Source of the DNA: CAZRQL01 sp964602415
GTDB lineage: Bacteria > Bacteroidota > Bacteroidia > Cytophagales > Flammeovirgaceae
Length of the DNA stretch: 64,000 bases
Assembly: GCA_964602415.1 (NCBI GenBank)
Contig: CAZRQL010000004.1
Location: 1 to 64,000 of the forward strand
Direction: 5' to 3'
In this document: one piece after another, positions 42,314-50,213 of the stretch
Layout of the letters: each line of letters opens with the position of its first letter
Position numbering within the stretch: the stretch's first letter is position 1
Position numbers and translations under genes: made by a program
Notes under the pieces: model-generated
What the model was told of the DNA's origin: nothing
Seen by the model: the letters and a program-made list of their open reading frames with translations, nothing else
The model's database searches: none

Positions 42314-43513
42314 ATGATTTCTGCATTTATTCTTGATGGTTTGCGCTCGCCCATCGGCTCTATAAACGGTTCTCTATCGGCTGTCAGGGCTGATGATTTG
42401 GCTGCCCATGTGATTGCGGGTTTGGTGGAGCGGCATCCTTCTATTGATACGAGCCAAATAGAAGACGTGGTATTGGGTTGTGCCAACCAAGCCGGCGAAG
42501 ACAACCGCAACGTGGCGCGCATGGCCTCTTTGTTGGCCGGCCTGCCCCTGAGCGTGCCGGGTGTTACGGTAAACAGGCTCTGTGCATCAGGGCTTTCTGC
42601 TGTTATGGATGCCGCAAAAGCGATAGCCTTTGGAGAAGGGGAACTTTTTATCGCGGGCGGTATCGAACACATGACACGCGCACCCTTTGTGATTTCCAAG
42701 CCTTCCTCTGCTTTTGGCCGCGACTCCAAAATGTTCGATACCACGTTTGGTTGGAGATTTGAAAACCAAAAAATGCAACAGCAATACGGCACGGAGGCAA
42801 TGGGCGAAACGGCTGAAAATCTTTTTGAGCAATACCAAATCAGCCGCGAAAGACAAGACCGATTCGCTCTGGCTTCGCAGTTGAAAGCCACAAATGCCAC
42901 GCAGCGGCTGGCACAAGAGATTTTACCCATCCCAATCCCTCAGCGCAAAGGCGAACCAATTCTCTTTGAGCGCGACGAATTCATAAAACCCAATACTACA
43001 CTGGAAGGCTTGTCCAAACTCCGTGCTGCCTTTCGTCAAGGCGGCAGCGTAACAGCCGGCAACTCATCGGGGCTTAACGATGGGGCGGCTGCCCTACTGA
43101 TAGGCTCAGAACACTCTGCCAAAAAATTCAATATCAATCCTTTGGCTCGTATAGTGGCTTCAGGGGTGGTCGGTGTAGAACCCCGCACCATGGGCATAGG
43201 GCCTGTGGGTGCAAGCCTTAAAGCACTGCAAAGAGCCAAATTGACGTTGGACGATATGGACATCATAGAAATCAACGAGGCTTTTGCCGTTCAGGTGCTG
43301 AGTGTAATGCAACAACTTGGATTGCAAGACGATGACCCAAGAATAAACCCAAACGGAGGTGCGATTGCGCTGGGACACCCGCTGGGTATGTCGGGGGCAA
43401 GATTGGCCTTGACAGCCGCAATCGAATTGCAACTAACCCAAAAAAAGTATGCTTTGGTAACTATGTGTGTGGGTGTGGGGCAAGGCTATGCCGTCATTTT
43501 GGAAAAAATCTAA
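42314..43513 (+). CDS. Acetyl-CoA C-acyltransferase (thiolase)
   Basis: The 399-residue protein has the thiolase nucleophile in 'VNRLCASGLSAV', 'NSSGLNDGAAALLIGS', the histidine in 'NPNGGAIALGHPLGMSGAR' and the second cysteine in 'TMCVGVGQG'. The opening 'ILDGLRSPIG' and the length fit degradative thiolases of the FadA/PaaJ/PcaF group. It should cleave 3-oxoacyl-CoA to acetyl-CoA. It stands alone with its own promoter, without fadB or other beta-oxidation genes, so its pathway is unclear. Confidence 0.93.
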   Translation: MISAFILDGLRSPIGSINGSLSAVRADDLAAHVIAGLVERHPSIDTSQIEDVVLGCANQAGEDNRNVARMASLLAGLPLSVPGVTVNRLCASGLSAVMDAAKAIAFGEGELFIAGGIEHMTRAPFVISKPSSAFGRDSKMFDTTFGWRFENQKMQQQYGTEAMGETAENLFEQYQISRERQDRFALASQLKATNATQRLAQEILPIPIPQRKGEPILFERDEFIKPNTTLEGLSKLRAAFRQGGSVTAGNSSGLNDGAAALLIGSEHSAKKFNINPLARIVASGVVGVEPRTMGIGPVGASLKALQRAKLTLDDMDIIEINEAFAVQVLSVMQQLGLQDDDPRINPNGGAIALGHPLGMSGARLALTAAIELQLTQKKYALVTMCVGVGQGYAVILEKI

Positions 43514-43818
43514 GCCTTAGCCAATCCCAAGGCGACAGATTGAGTCTGTAACGTATAAAGTTAGTTTTTTTCCTGAAAAATTTATTTTTAGTAGTTGCAA
43601 TAAAGACCACCGAAGAGTGGTATGTCGTTTTTTTTAAAAAAAAGCATAGACATAAAGCCAAGTTTACCGTTGAGACCAAAGTGGATAACCACAGATTTAA
43701 AATAAGTGTATTTTTAACCAAATTTTGAATTTATACACTCTTTTGGGGTTAAGTTTGTGCCAAGTAAATAGGTCTAAAGACTTTACTGACTGCACTTTAA
43801 TAAAATTACTAATAAAAA
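43514..43818. other. AT-rich intergenic region
   Basis: This 305-bp stretch holds a weak hairpin, ACCAC-N6-GTGGT at 43606-43621, with eight T at 43628-43635, which might end thiolase transcription. One frame stays open for about 60 codons without a start codon. I see no gene, tRNA or clear promoter. Confidence 0.5.
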
Positions 43819-44529
43819 ATGAGTATTTTAGCTAATGTCAATAAAGTAGTTAGAAAAGTAAAATTTCTGTTGAGCTGCGTGGTGCTGGTGTGTGCTTTTG
43901 TCAATATTGGCCAAGCTCAAGGCTTTGATTCTTTGGAAACCGTACGCGAATACTACTCTAATGGGATTCTGAAAGCCAAAGGAACCAAAAGCGGCTTGCT
44001 TAAACATGGGGTTTGGTACTATTACTATCCCACAGGGGTTTTGAATGCTGAGTACACTTATATCTATGACCAAATACACGGGTTTGTAAAATATTTTGCC
44101 CCCGATGGTAAAATCAAAGGCATAGAAGAATGGCGTTTTGATACCCAACATGGCAAAGTAATGGAGTTCCATCCCAATAAGGTACTTAAAAAAGTGGGTT
44201 ATTTTGTGCAGGGCATGCACTCAGGGGAGTGGTTGTTTTACTATCCAAACGGCGTTTTGCGGCAAATAGGCCAATATAAAAATGGGCTTCCGCATGGGCT
44301 TTGGCAAACATTCGATGAAAAAGCCAACCTGACCTCACAAGGCAACTATGTCAAAAATAAGCGCGAAGGCGAATGGCGGTTTTATGAAAAAGGCAAACTG
44401 ATTTTGAAAGGCAGTTTTGAAAAAGGTGTTCCTGTGGGAACTTGGATGAGTTCGATGAGGCGGTTCAGGACACGGTACATAGAAGCGGCTGAACTGCCAC
44501 AAGAACTGTTGGAGACATTGAGTGAATAA
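43819..44529 (+). CDS. Secreted MORN-repeat (YwqK-like) protein
   Basis: The 236-residue protein has a signal peptide (cleavage after 'VNIGQAQ') and about seven MORN_2-type repeats of roughly 23 residues, with the pattern YxxGxLxxxGxxxxGxxxGxWxxY ('EYYSNGILKAKGTKSGLLKHGVWYYYYPTG', split in part here). Such repeats are common in Bacteroidota exported proteins and in YwqK-like proteins. Names of the form 'toxin-antitoxin YwqK antitoxin' are transferred by annotation and are not supported here: no toxin gene is adjacent. Confidence 0.8.
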   Translation: MSILANVNKVVRKVKFLLSCVVLVCAFVNIGQAQGFDSLETVREYYSNGILKAKGTKSGLLKHGVWYYYYPTGVLNAEYTYIYDQIHGFVKYFAPDGKIKGIEEWRFDTQHGKVMEFHPNKVLKKVGYFVQGMHSGEWLFYYPNGVLRQIGQYKNGLPHGLWQTFDEKANLTSQGNYVKNKREGEWRFYEKGKLILKGSFEKGVPVGTWMSSMRRFRTRYIEAAELPQELLETLSE

Positions 44530-44539
44530 TCTTTGAAAG

Positions 44540-45586
44540 TCAAGCTACATCCCAATTTTGGGCGTAAGCAAATTTGTCTTTGCTCAAATTGAGCCATTGC
44601 AAGGCGTTGCCGGAAAGCAGTTGTTCTTTGAGCCCCAAATCATAGGGCATAGAGTGTATGAGTTTGCCGGGTTCGAGTTCCCCCAGCGGAAAAGGGTAGT
44701 CTGTACCAAGAGCCACCTTATCGCCCCCAATCAAATTGACAATATAATCAAGCATTCTTTCGTCGTGAACCAGCGAATCCAAATAAAACTTACCCAAGTA
44801 TTTTTTAGGAGCAAACGGATTGTCCACCGCACACAGGTCGGGGCGCACATCAAAGCCGTGTTGTATCCTTCCGATAGTAGCAGGAAAACTTCCGCCCCCG
44901 TGTGCAAACGCGACCCTCAGGTTTGGTAGCTTTTCAAATATCCCCGAAAAAATCATCGAACAAATGGCCAGAGAAGTTTCTGCGGGCATACCAACCAACC
45001 AAGGCAACCAATATTTTGGCATTTGTTTGGTGCCCATCATATCCCAAGGATGCACGAAAATAGCCGCTCCCAACTCTTGAGCCGCCTCAAAAACAGGGTA
45101 TAGCTCCGGGGCATCCAAGTTCCAGTTGTTTACGTGAGAGCCTATCTGTACCCCCGATAAACCTATGCTCATACATCGCTCCAACTCCTTGATAGCCAAG
45201 TCGGGAGCTTGCATGGGGATCGTACCAAGGCCCACAAATCTGTCAGGATACCGCTGCACAACGGACGCTATGTGGTCGTTGAGCAACTTGCTCAGATCAA
45301 GCGCGTCTTGTGGTTTGGCCCAATAACTAAACATGACCGGAACAGTAGAAAGCACCTGAACATCAACACTATGATGAGAACATTCTCTCATCCTAACCTG
45401 CGGATCCCAACAATTGTCTTGTACCTCTCTAAAAAACCTATCGTCAACCATCATCCGAGCACAGCCGGTTTTGTGGTGTTCCAAACGTACAAAGCCACCG
45501 TAACCATATTTTTCGCGTAAATCAGGCCAACTCTCAGGTAAAATATGTGTGTGAATATCTATGGTAAAAATTTTAGGACGACTCAT
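44540..45586 (-). CDS. ACMSD-like amidohydrolase decarboxylase
   Basis: The 348-residue protein has the ACMSD metal site: 'DIHTHILPE' (HxH), 'FVHPWDMMG', 'AFAHGGGSFP' and 'LGTDYPFPLGE'. Length and order match 2-amino-3-carboxymuconate-6-semialdehyde decarboxylase, which diverts the kynurenine pathway from NAD synthesis toward full oxidation. No other kynurenine gene is nearby, so the assignment rests on the sequence alone. It converges on the MORN gene with an 11-bp gap. Confidence 0.85.
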   Translation of the reverse strand: MSRPKIFTIDIHTHILPESWPDLREKYGYGGFVRLEHHKTGCARMMVDDRFFREVQDNCWDPQVRMRECSHHSVDVQVLSTVPVMFSYWAKPQDALDLSKLLNDHIASVVQRYPDRFVGLGTIPMQAPDLAIKELERCMSIGLSGVQIGSHVNNWNLDAPELYPVFEAAQELGAAIFVHPWDMMGTKQMPKYWLPWLVGMPAETSLAICSMIFSGIFEKLPNLRVAFAHGGGSFPATIGRIQHGFDVRPDLCAVDNPFAPKKYLGKFYLDSLVHDERMLDYIVNLIGGDKVALGTDYPFPLGELEPGKLIHSMPYDLGLKEQLLSGNALQWLNLSKDKFAYAQNWDVA

Positions 45587-45653
45587 CTAAAAAAATTTTG
45601 CAAAGATGATATTTATCACTTGCTAAAAGATAAAAAATTTGGTGTGATTAAGT

Positions 45654-45661
45654 TAAATTTG
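45654..45661 (+). promoter_or_regulatory. -7 box before the small helical gene
   Basis: TAAATTTG matches TAnnTTTG and lies 27 bp before the ATG at 45689. The upstream TTG gives a 12-bp spacer only, so the -33 element is unclear. Confidence 0.4.
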
Positions 45662-45688
45662 CGTCTATTAAGAAAAAGTAATAGTAAC

Positions 45689-45958
45689 ATGGAATTAACA
45701 CAGTTGATTTGCACAGCGGTAGAAATTATCAGGAACTACTGTGCAGAGGGGGAGAGGGACGGAGCCGGAAAATCGGTTCTTTCTTATGTTAAAAAGCTTT
45801 TTGCTCAAAACAAAGATGCCAAAAGTGTGCTTTCAAGTTTTCAGAAAGATTATGCTAATGACAGCTTGCGTGATGATTTGAAAATATATCTGCGTTGGGC
45901 TCTAAAAAATAAAGCCAATGCCAAAGAAGAGTTAGAGCAAATCATTGAAAACGAGTAA
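45689..45958 (+). CDS. Small all-helical protein, unknown
   Basis: The ATG at 45689 gives 89 residues; a longer upstream frame would run through the promoter and is not used. The whole chain looks helical, with 'AVEIIRNYCAEGERDGAGKSVLSY' and then a Leu/Ala pattern 'SLRDDLKIYLRWALKNKANAKEELEQII'. That last pattern resembles small helical adaptor-like domains seen in Bacteroidota and Cyanobacteria proteins, but I cannot assign a family. It has its own -7 box and a strong terminator, so it is expressed as a single gene. Confidence 0.7.
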   Translation: MELTQLICTAVEIIRNYCAEGERDGAGKSVLSYVKKLFAQNKDAKSVLSSFQKDYANDSLRDDLKIYLRWALKNKANAKEELEQIIENE

Positions 45959-45972
45959 AGAATTTTACCCCT

Positions 45973-46025
45973 ACCCAAACCCAAATCACCCTTAACAAAT
46001 GTTAAGTACGGGTTTGGGTTTTTTG
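45973..46025 (+). terminator. Strong hairpin terminator
   Basis: ACCCAAACCC (45973-45982) pairs with GGGTTTGGGT (46010-46019), followed by a T run. A second small stem, TTAAC-AAAT-GTTAA, lies in the loop. It ends the small helical gene. Confidence 0.85.
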
Positions 46026-46061
46026 TTTGTGCGGAGACTGTGTTTTGTGATTGGATTAGGC

Positions 46062-46069
46062 TATTTTTG
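46062..46069 (+). promoter_or_regulatory. nhaD -7 box
   Basis: TATTTTTG matches TAnnTTTG and ends 17 bp before the nhaD ATG. The nearest TTG gives a 14-bp spacer. Confidence 0.4.
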
Positions 46070-46086
46070 CGGCGACCAAATAAACG

Positions 46087-47514
46087 ATGGGAAACATTGA
46101 AATCATTTTGATAGCCGTATTTGTGATTGGATATTTGGCTATCGCCTTGGAGCACAACCTACACATTGACAAAGCCGCTCCTGCTATCATGCTTGCCGCA
46201 CTGCTTTGGAGTATCTACGTCATGAGTTTCAAATCTAACGAAGCGCACTCCGAACACAAATCTACTCATTACCAGCAAAGCGACCCTGCACACTCCCCAA
46301 CCGACACCCCCACTACCGCCGTCTCTGCAAGCCACAGCACTGTAAATGATGTCATACACCATGTACTGCTTGGAAGTTTGCTCGGTGAAGTGGCCAGCAT
46401 CCTTTTCTTTCTGATTGGGGCTATGGCCATCGTGGAACTCATTGATGCCCATAGCGGATTTGAAGTAATTACCAGCCGCATCAAAACACAAAATCCAACA
46501 TCACTGATTTGGATTATCACCATCATAGCTTTTTTCTGTTCGGCAGTGCTTGACAACCTGACTACCTCAATTGTGATGGTTTCGGTACTGCGCAAGCTCA
46601 TTCCCGACCGATTGGTGCGGATTCACTACCTCAGTTTGGTAATCATAGCGGCCAATGCAGGGGGAGCATGGACACCCATAGGGGACGTTACTACCACCAT
46701 GCTCTGGATTGGAGACCAAATCTCCGCCGGTGAGATTATGAAATCTTTATTGCTACCCAGTCTTGTTTGCGCAGCCGTTCCGGCTTTTGCTATGTCTGTC
46801 TTTTATCAAAAGAGCCTGACCATCAATGCCAACGCACCTATTGAGGACTTTGGACACATTGAAACAAATATTTCCAATAGCGAAAGGGTGTTTGTATTTA
46901 TTGCCGGTGTGGCTGGGCTTATCTTCGTGCCCATTTTCAAAACGGTTACCCACTTGCCTCCTTTTATGGGGATGATACTTTCTGTGGGTGTGCTATGGGT
47001 TGTTACCGATTTTATGCACCGCCATAAGCCGGAAAAAGACAAACGCAATTTGAGCATGTATCTGGCTCTCAAAAAAGTAGATGTTCCCAGTGTGATGTTT
47101 TTCTTGGGTATCCTAATTGCCATAGGTTGCTTGGGACAGGCGGGGATTTTGCATAAAATGGCTAATTTATTGGATTCAACCATTGGCAATATTTATTTTA
47201 TTGCTTTGGTGATTGGGGTACTGTCAGCTATTGTGGACAACGTGCCGCTGGTGGCCGCTGCACAAAAAATGTACGAACTGGCACCCGATGGAGCAGACAA
47301 TTTCCTCAACTACGGAACAGACGGGGTTTTTTGGGAATATTTGGCCTACTGTGCAGGCACGGGAGGAAGTTGTTTGATCATCGGATCGGCGGCAGGGGTG
47401 GCCATTATGGGCTTAGAAAGGATTGATTTTGTGTGGTATCTGCGAAAAATCAGTTGGCTGGCACTCATCGGCTATTTGGCAGGTGCTGCCGTTTATGTGA
47501 TTCAGCCTTGGTAA
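46087..47514 (+). CDS. nhaD: NhaD-type Na+/H+ antiporter
   Basis: The 475-residue polytopic protein shows 'IGAMAIVELIDAHSGFEVI', 'FFCSAVLDNLTTSIVMVSVLRKLI', 'IAANAGGAWTPIGDVTTTMLWI' and 'AIVDNVPLVAAAQKMYEL', the ion-transporter-superfamily motifs of NhaD. A His-rich stretch of about 40 residues ('HSEHKSTHYQQSDPAHSP') sits in the first large loop and is not part of the core. NhaD exports Na+ or Li+ for protons at alkaline pH or high salt. Confidence 0.9.
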   Translation: MGNIEIILIAVFVIGYLAIALEHNLHIDKAAPAIMLAALLWSIYVMSFKSNEAHSEHKSTHYQQSDPAHSPTDTPTTAVSASHSTVNDVIHHVLLGSLLGEVASILFFLIGAMAIVELIDAHSGFEVITSRIKTQNPTSLIWIITIIAFFCSAVLDNLTTSIVMVSVLRKLIPDRLVRIHYLSLVIIAANAGGAWTPIGDVTTTMLWIGDQISAGEIMKSLLLPSLVCAAVPAFAMSVFYQKSLTINANAPIEDFGHIETNISNSERVFVFIAGVAGLIFVPIFKTVTHLPPFMGMILSVGVLWVVTDFMHRHKPEKDKRNLSMYLALKKVDVPSVMFFLGILIAIGCLGQAGILHKMANLLDSTIGNIYFIALVIGVLSAIVDNVPLVAAAQKMYELAPDGADNFLNYGTDGVFWEYLAYCAGTGGSCLIIGSAAGVAIMGLERIDFVWYLRKISWLALIGYLAGAAVYVIQPW

Positions 47515-47573
47515 ACAAACCACTGATTCAGACTGACATACCATTTTTTAGCTAAAAAAATACTACCCAAAAA

Positions 47574-48008
47574 ATGGAATCAAACCTTAAAATATTGTTG
47601 CTGCTGAGTCTGAGTGTTACTGCTTTTATGACCGGATTGATTTGGTTTGTGCAAGTGGTTCACTACCCCGGCTTTCAAAAAATCAGCTCTCAAAGTTTTG
47701 TAAGTTACCATCACTTTCACACCTCGGCGACTGGTATGGTAGTGATTGCCCCTATGTTATTGGAATTGGCTTTGGCCGCTGTGATGGTTTATTTGGCTTG
47801 GGGACAATGGTGGCACTGGCTGTCTTTGGGTTTGGTGCTGGCGGTCTGGCTGCTGACCTTTGTTTGGATTGTACCTGTGCATGAGCAGTTGGGGCAAGTA
47901 TTTGATTTGGCGGCTGCCCAAAAGCTGGTAATACTCAATCTGGTAAGAAGTCTGCTTTGGACAGGCAAAATGTTGGTTTTGTTTTATTTGTGTTTGCAAA
48001 AACTCTAA
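47574..48008 (+). CDS. Unknown four-helix membrane protein
   Basis: The 144-residue product has four hydrophobic segments (about 8-28, 55-75, 80-100, 120-140) and 'WFVQVVHYPGFQKISSQSFVSYHHFH' between the first two. Similar 'WFVQxVHYP' proteins of unknown function occur in Bacteroidota and Cyanobacteria. It follows nhaD by 59 bp and may be cotranscribed. Confidence 0.75.
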   Translation: MESNLKILLLLSLSVTAFMTGLIWFVQVVHYPGFQKISSQSFVSYHHFHTSATGMVVIAPMLLELALAAVMVYLAWGQWWHWLSLGLVLAVWLLTFVWIVPVHEQLGQVFDLAAAQKLVILNLVRSLLWTGKMLVLFYLCLQKL

Positions 48009-48018
48009 CCGCGTTTGT

Positions 48019-48663
48019 TTAAAATCGAGTAAAGACATAGCTCAACAAATTAGCTCCCATCTGCAAAGCCGCCTGACGTACTTCTTCGGGGTCATTGTGA
48101 ATGGAAGCGTCTTCCCAGCCATTGCCCAAATCCGTCTCGTAGCTATAAAAGCAAACCAACCTACCCTCATAAATCAACCCAAAGCCCTGAGGTCTTTTGC
48201 CATCATGCTCGTGTACCTTGGGCAGCCCCTTGTCAAAATGATATTTTTGATGGTAAATCGGGTGAGTAAAAGGCAATTCGATGAGGTCAAGTTCGGGAAA
48301 CACTTTTTTGAGTTCGGGACGGATAAATTTATCCATGCCGTAGTTGTCGTCAATGTGCAAAAAACCGCCCGCAATCAGATAGTTCCTAAGATTTTGGGCA
48401 TCTTTGGCAGAAAATACCACATTGCCGTGTCCGGTCATGTGCACAAAAGGGTAATTGAAAAGTTCTGGAGAGCCTACTTCAACAATATCCTCCTCCTCTT
48501 CTATATCAGTACCCAAATTTTGATTGCAAAAAGCGATTAAATTGGGTAAAGATGTTTTGTTGGCGTACCAATCCCCGCCGCCTTCGTATTTGAGCTTGGC
48601 GATTTTGAGCTTTTGGGCTGAAGCCAAATTGCACAACAACAACAACAAGAATATCCTAAACAT
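48019..48663 (-). CDS. DUF4159 secreted protein
   Basis: From the ATG at 48663 the product is 214 residues with a signal peptide ('MFRIFLLLLLCNLASAQ'). DUF4159 follows: 'LKYEGGGDWYANKTSLPNLIAFCNQN', 'FVHMTGHGNVVFSAKDAQNLRNYLIAGGFLHIDDNYGMD'. The fold resembles a class I glutamine amidotransferase-like domain, without known activity. It is followed upstream on the same strand by DUF5777 and EVE genes. Confidence 0.85.
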   Translation of the reverse strand: MFRIFLLLLLCNLASAQKLKIAKLKYEGGGDWYANKTSLPNLIAFCNQNLGTDIEEEEDIVEVGSPELFNYPFVHMTGHGNVVFSAKDAQNLRNYLIAGGFLHIDDNYGMDKFIRPELKKVFPELDLIELPFTHPIYHQKYHFDKGLPKVHEHDGKRPQGFGLIYEGRLVCFYSYETDLGNGWEDASIHNDPEEVRQAALQMGANLLSYVFTRF

Positions 48664-48695
48664 GAGAAATGAGTTTATATTATACAAAACTTAAA

Positions 48696-49598
48696 TTACA
48701 AGCTATTTTTCTTGAGCTTTTGGGGTGAAACTGCCGTAAACACGCGGGCTATGTTAAACCCAAAATGAATGTCTCCCATGCCCCAGTTGCCTGTGGTTTC
48801 GCCTATAAAGCCTTTTTCTATCATCGAGCGCGAATTGCTCAGGTGAAGCTGAAAAACGTGGCCACCCGTCTCAATATCAACACCAAAAGAAAGCGAATTT
48901 TCAAACTGTCGGCTTAATTCAGGGGCGTAGTAATACTCAAAATTAAAAGCCGTTCTGCGGGTTATTTTTTGGCGGAAGGCCAAGCCCAGGGCAGCCAAAG
49001 CATTGGCATCGCTTGCTTGTCTGACCAAGTTCCTATAAACCAGCGTGGGCATGAGTTGCAAAGAAAAACCTTCGCTGAATTTACGTCCCAAAATCAGTTG
49101 ATGGGTGTAGGCCAACCTGTGCGCCTCCTCAAATACTCCGGTCTGAACAAAGTTTTCGCTCCGGTAAGCCAAGGAAGAAAACCAAACCGCCGTGATGGGC
49201 GTACCGGTTTGTTTTTGCCTGACAATCTTGTATTTGAAAAAACCATCAAAAGTCTTCTCAAAGCTGCTTCTTCCCAGCCCAACCATAAGTCGGCTGGAAA
49301 TCCCATAATCTAAGCCAATCCTAATATAGGCGTTGTCCAAGCCCCAAGCGTTGTAGGCTCCGCTGTTGAGCCTACCAAAACGGTGAGAAATTTTTACATC
49401 CAACACCCCCGCCGCCACATTTTCGAGCGAGTGCCCATTGATGACGCGGGTGGTTTTAAAAGCCGCTATGACAGCAACCGCATCTGGGGCTTGTTCCAAC
49501 TCAGAAAGCAAATCCACCTCTTGCGCCTGCAAAAAGGGCGAAAAGAAAAATAAACAGAGAGTTAAGTTCTTAAAAAAGAATTTCTTGCTTGTGAACAT
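48696..49598 (-). CDS. DUF5777 outer-membrane beta-barrel protein
   Basis: The 300-residue protein (ATG at 49598; another ATG nine codons upstream is possible) has a signal peptide ('LCLFFFSPFLQAQ'), then 'TTRVINGHSLENVAAGVLDVKISHRFGRL', the DUF5777 signature, and repeated barrel strands. In other Bacteroidota this family often lies beside YceI or cytochrome genes; here it is next to DUF4159 and EVE genes. Confidence 0.85.
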   Translation of the reverse strand: MFTSKKFFFKNLTLCLFFFSPFLQAQEVDLLSELEQAPDAVAVIAAFKTTRVINGHSLENVAAGVLDVKISHRFGRLNSGAYNAWGLDNAYIRIGLDYGISSRLMVGLGRSSFEKTFDGFFKYKIVRQKQTGTPITAVWFSSLAYRSENFVQTGVFEEAHRLAYTHQLILGRKFSEGFSLQLMPTLVYRNLVRQASDANALAALGLAFRQKITRRTAFNFEYYYAPELSRQFENSLSFGVDIETGGHVFQLHLSNSRSMIEKGFIGETTGNWGMGDIHFGFNIARVFTAVSPQKLKKNSL

Positions 49599-49646
49599 GT
49601 GCTTTAATTTTCTAAAAGACTCCATTGGCCGGCAAAAGAAACCCTA

Positions 49647-50051
49647 CTATTTGCCCAAAGACAACATCAAATCAAATTCTTCTTTGGACAGCGGCATGAC
49701 CGAAAGACGGGACTGTTTAACCAAAGCTATGTTTGATAGCCTTTCTTGGGATTTGATGTCTTTGAGAGAAATAGGTTTATCTAAAGCTCTAAGAGGCTCA
49801 ACTTCAACGGCCACCCATTGCTTGTCTTCCGTAGTAGGGTCAGGATAAGCGCTGCGGGTTACGCGGCAAATGCCTACTACCTCAGGATTTTTGCCGCTGT
49901 GGTAAAAAAATGCCCAATCGCCCGGTTGCATGGCTTTGAGATGGTTGCGGGCTTGGTAGTTGCGAACGCCATCCCAGTGGTCTTTGCCTTTGCCGACCAG
50001 ATCGTCCCAACTGTACGTATCAGGCTCAGATTTAAGCAGCCAATAATTCAT
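49647..50051 (-). CDS. EVE-domain (PUA-like) protein
   Basis: The 134-residue protein is one EVE domain: 'NYWLLKSEPDTYSWDDLVGKGKDHWDGVRNYQARNHLKAMQPGDWAFFYHS' and 'GICRVTRSAYPDPT'. EVE domains bind modified bases in DNA or RNA; in eukaryotes and bacteria they read modified nucleotides or sit in RNA modification systems. TAAATTTG at 50055-50062 is a possible -7 box only three bases upstream, suggesting a leaderless transcript. Confidence 0.9.
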   Translation of the reverse strand: MNYWLLKSEPDTYSWDDLVGKGKDHWDGVRNYQARNHLKAMQPGDWAFFYHSGKNPEVVGICRVTRSAYPDPTTEDKQWVAVEVEPLRALDKPISLKDIKSQERLSNIALVKQSRLSVMPLSKEEFDLMLSLGK

Positions 50052-50149
50052 TTGCAAATTTACTCAAAAAAGTGTACAGCATTATTGCAAATTCTTCTCT
50101 TACTGATTGAAATAAGAAAAAAACATTTGAAATAAACAAATAATGACTT

Positions 50150-50179
50150 TTGTCATAGAATTTTAAAAAATATTTTTTG
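50150..50179 (+). promoter_or_regulatory. Possible acs promoter
   Basis: TTG at 50150-50152 is followed after 18 bp by TATTTTTTG (50171-50179), one T longer than the consensus. The acs ATG is 34 bp further on. Confidence 0.35.
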
Positions 50180-50213
50180 AAAATTTCCAAAATCAATCAA
50201 AAAATAGCTGTTC

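Noticed and set aside
43559..43726. Open frame in the thiolase-MORN gap (contains 'EEWYVVFFKKKHRHKAKFTVE')
   Set aside because: There is no start codon or promoter, and the stretch is low in complexity and AT-rich.
43819..44529. Toxin-antitoxin system with the YwqK-like protein as antitoxin
   Set aside because: The protein is exported and made of MORN repeats, and no toxin gene is adjacent.
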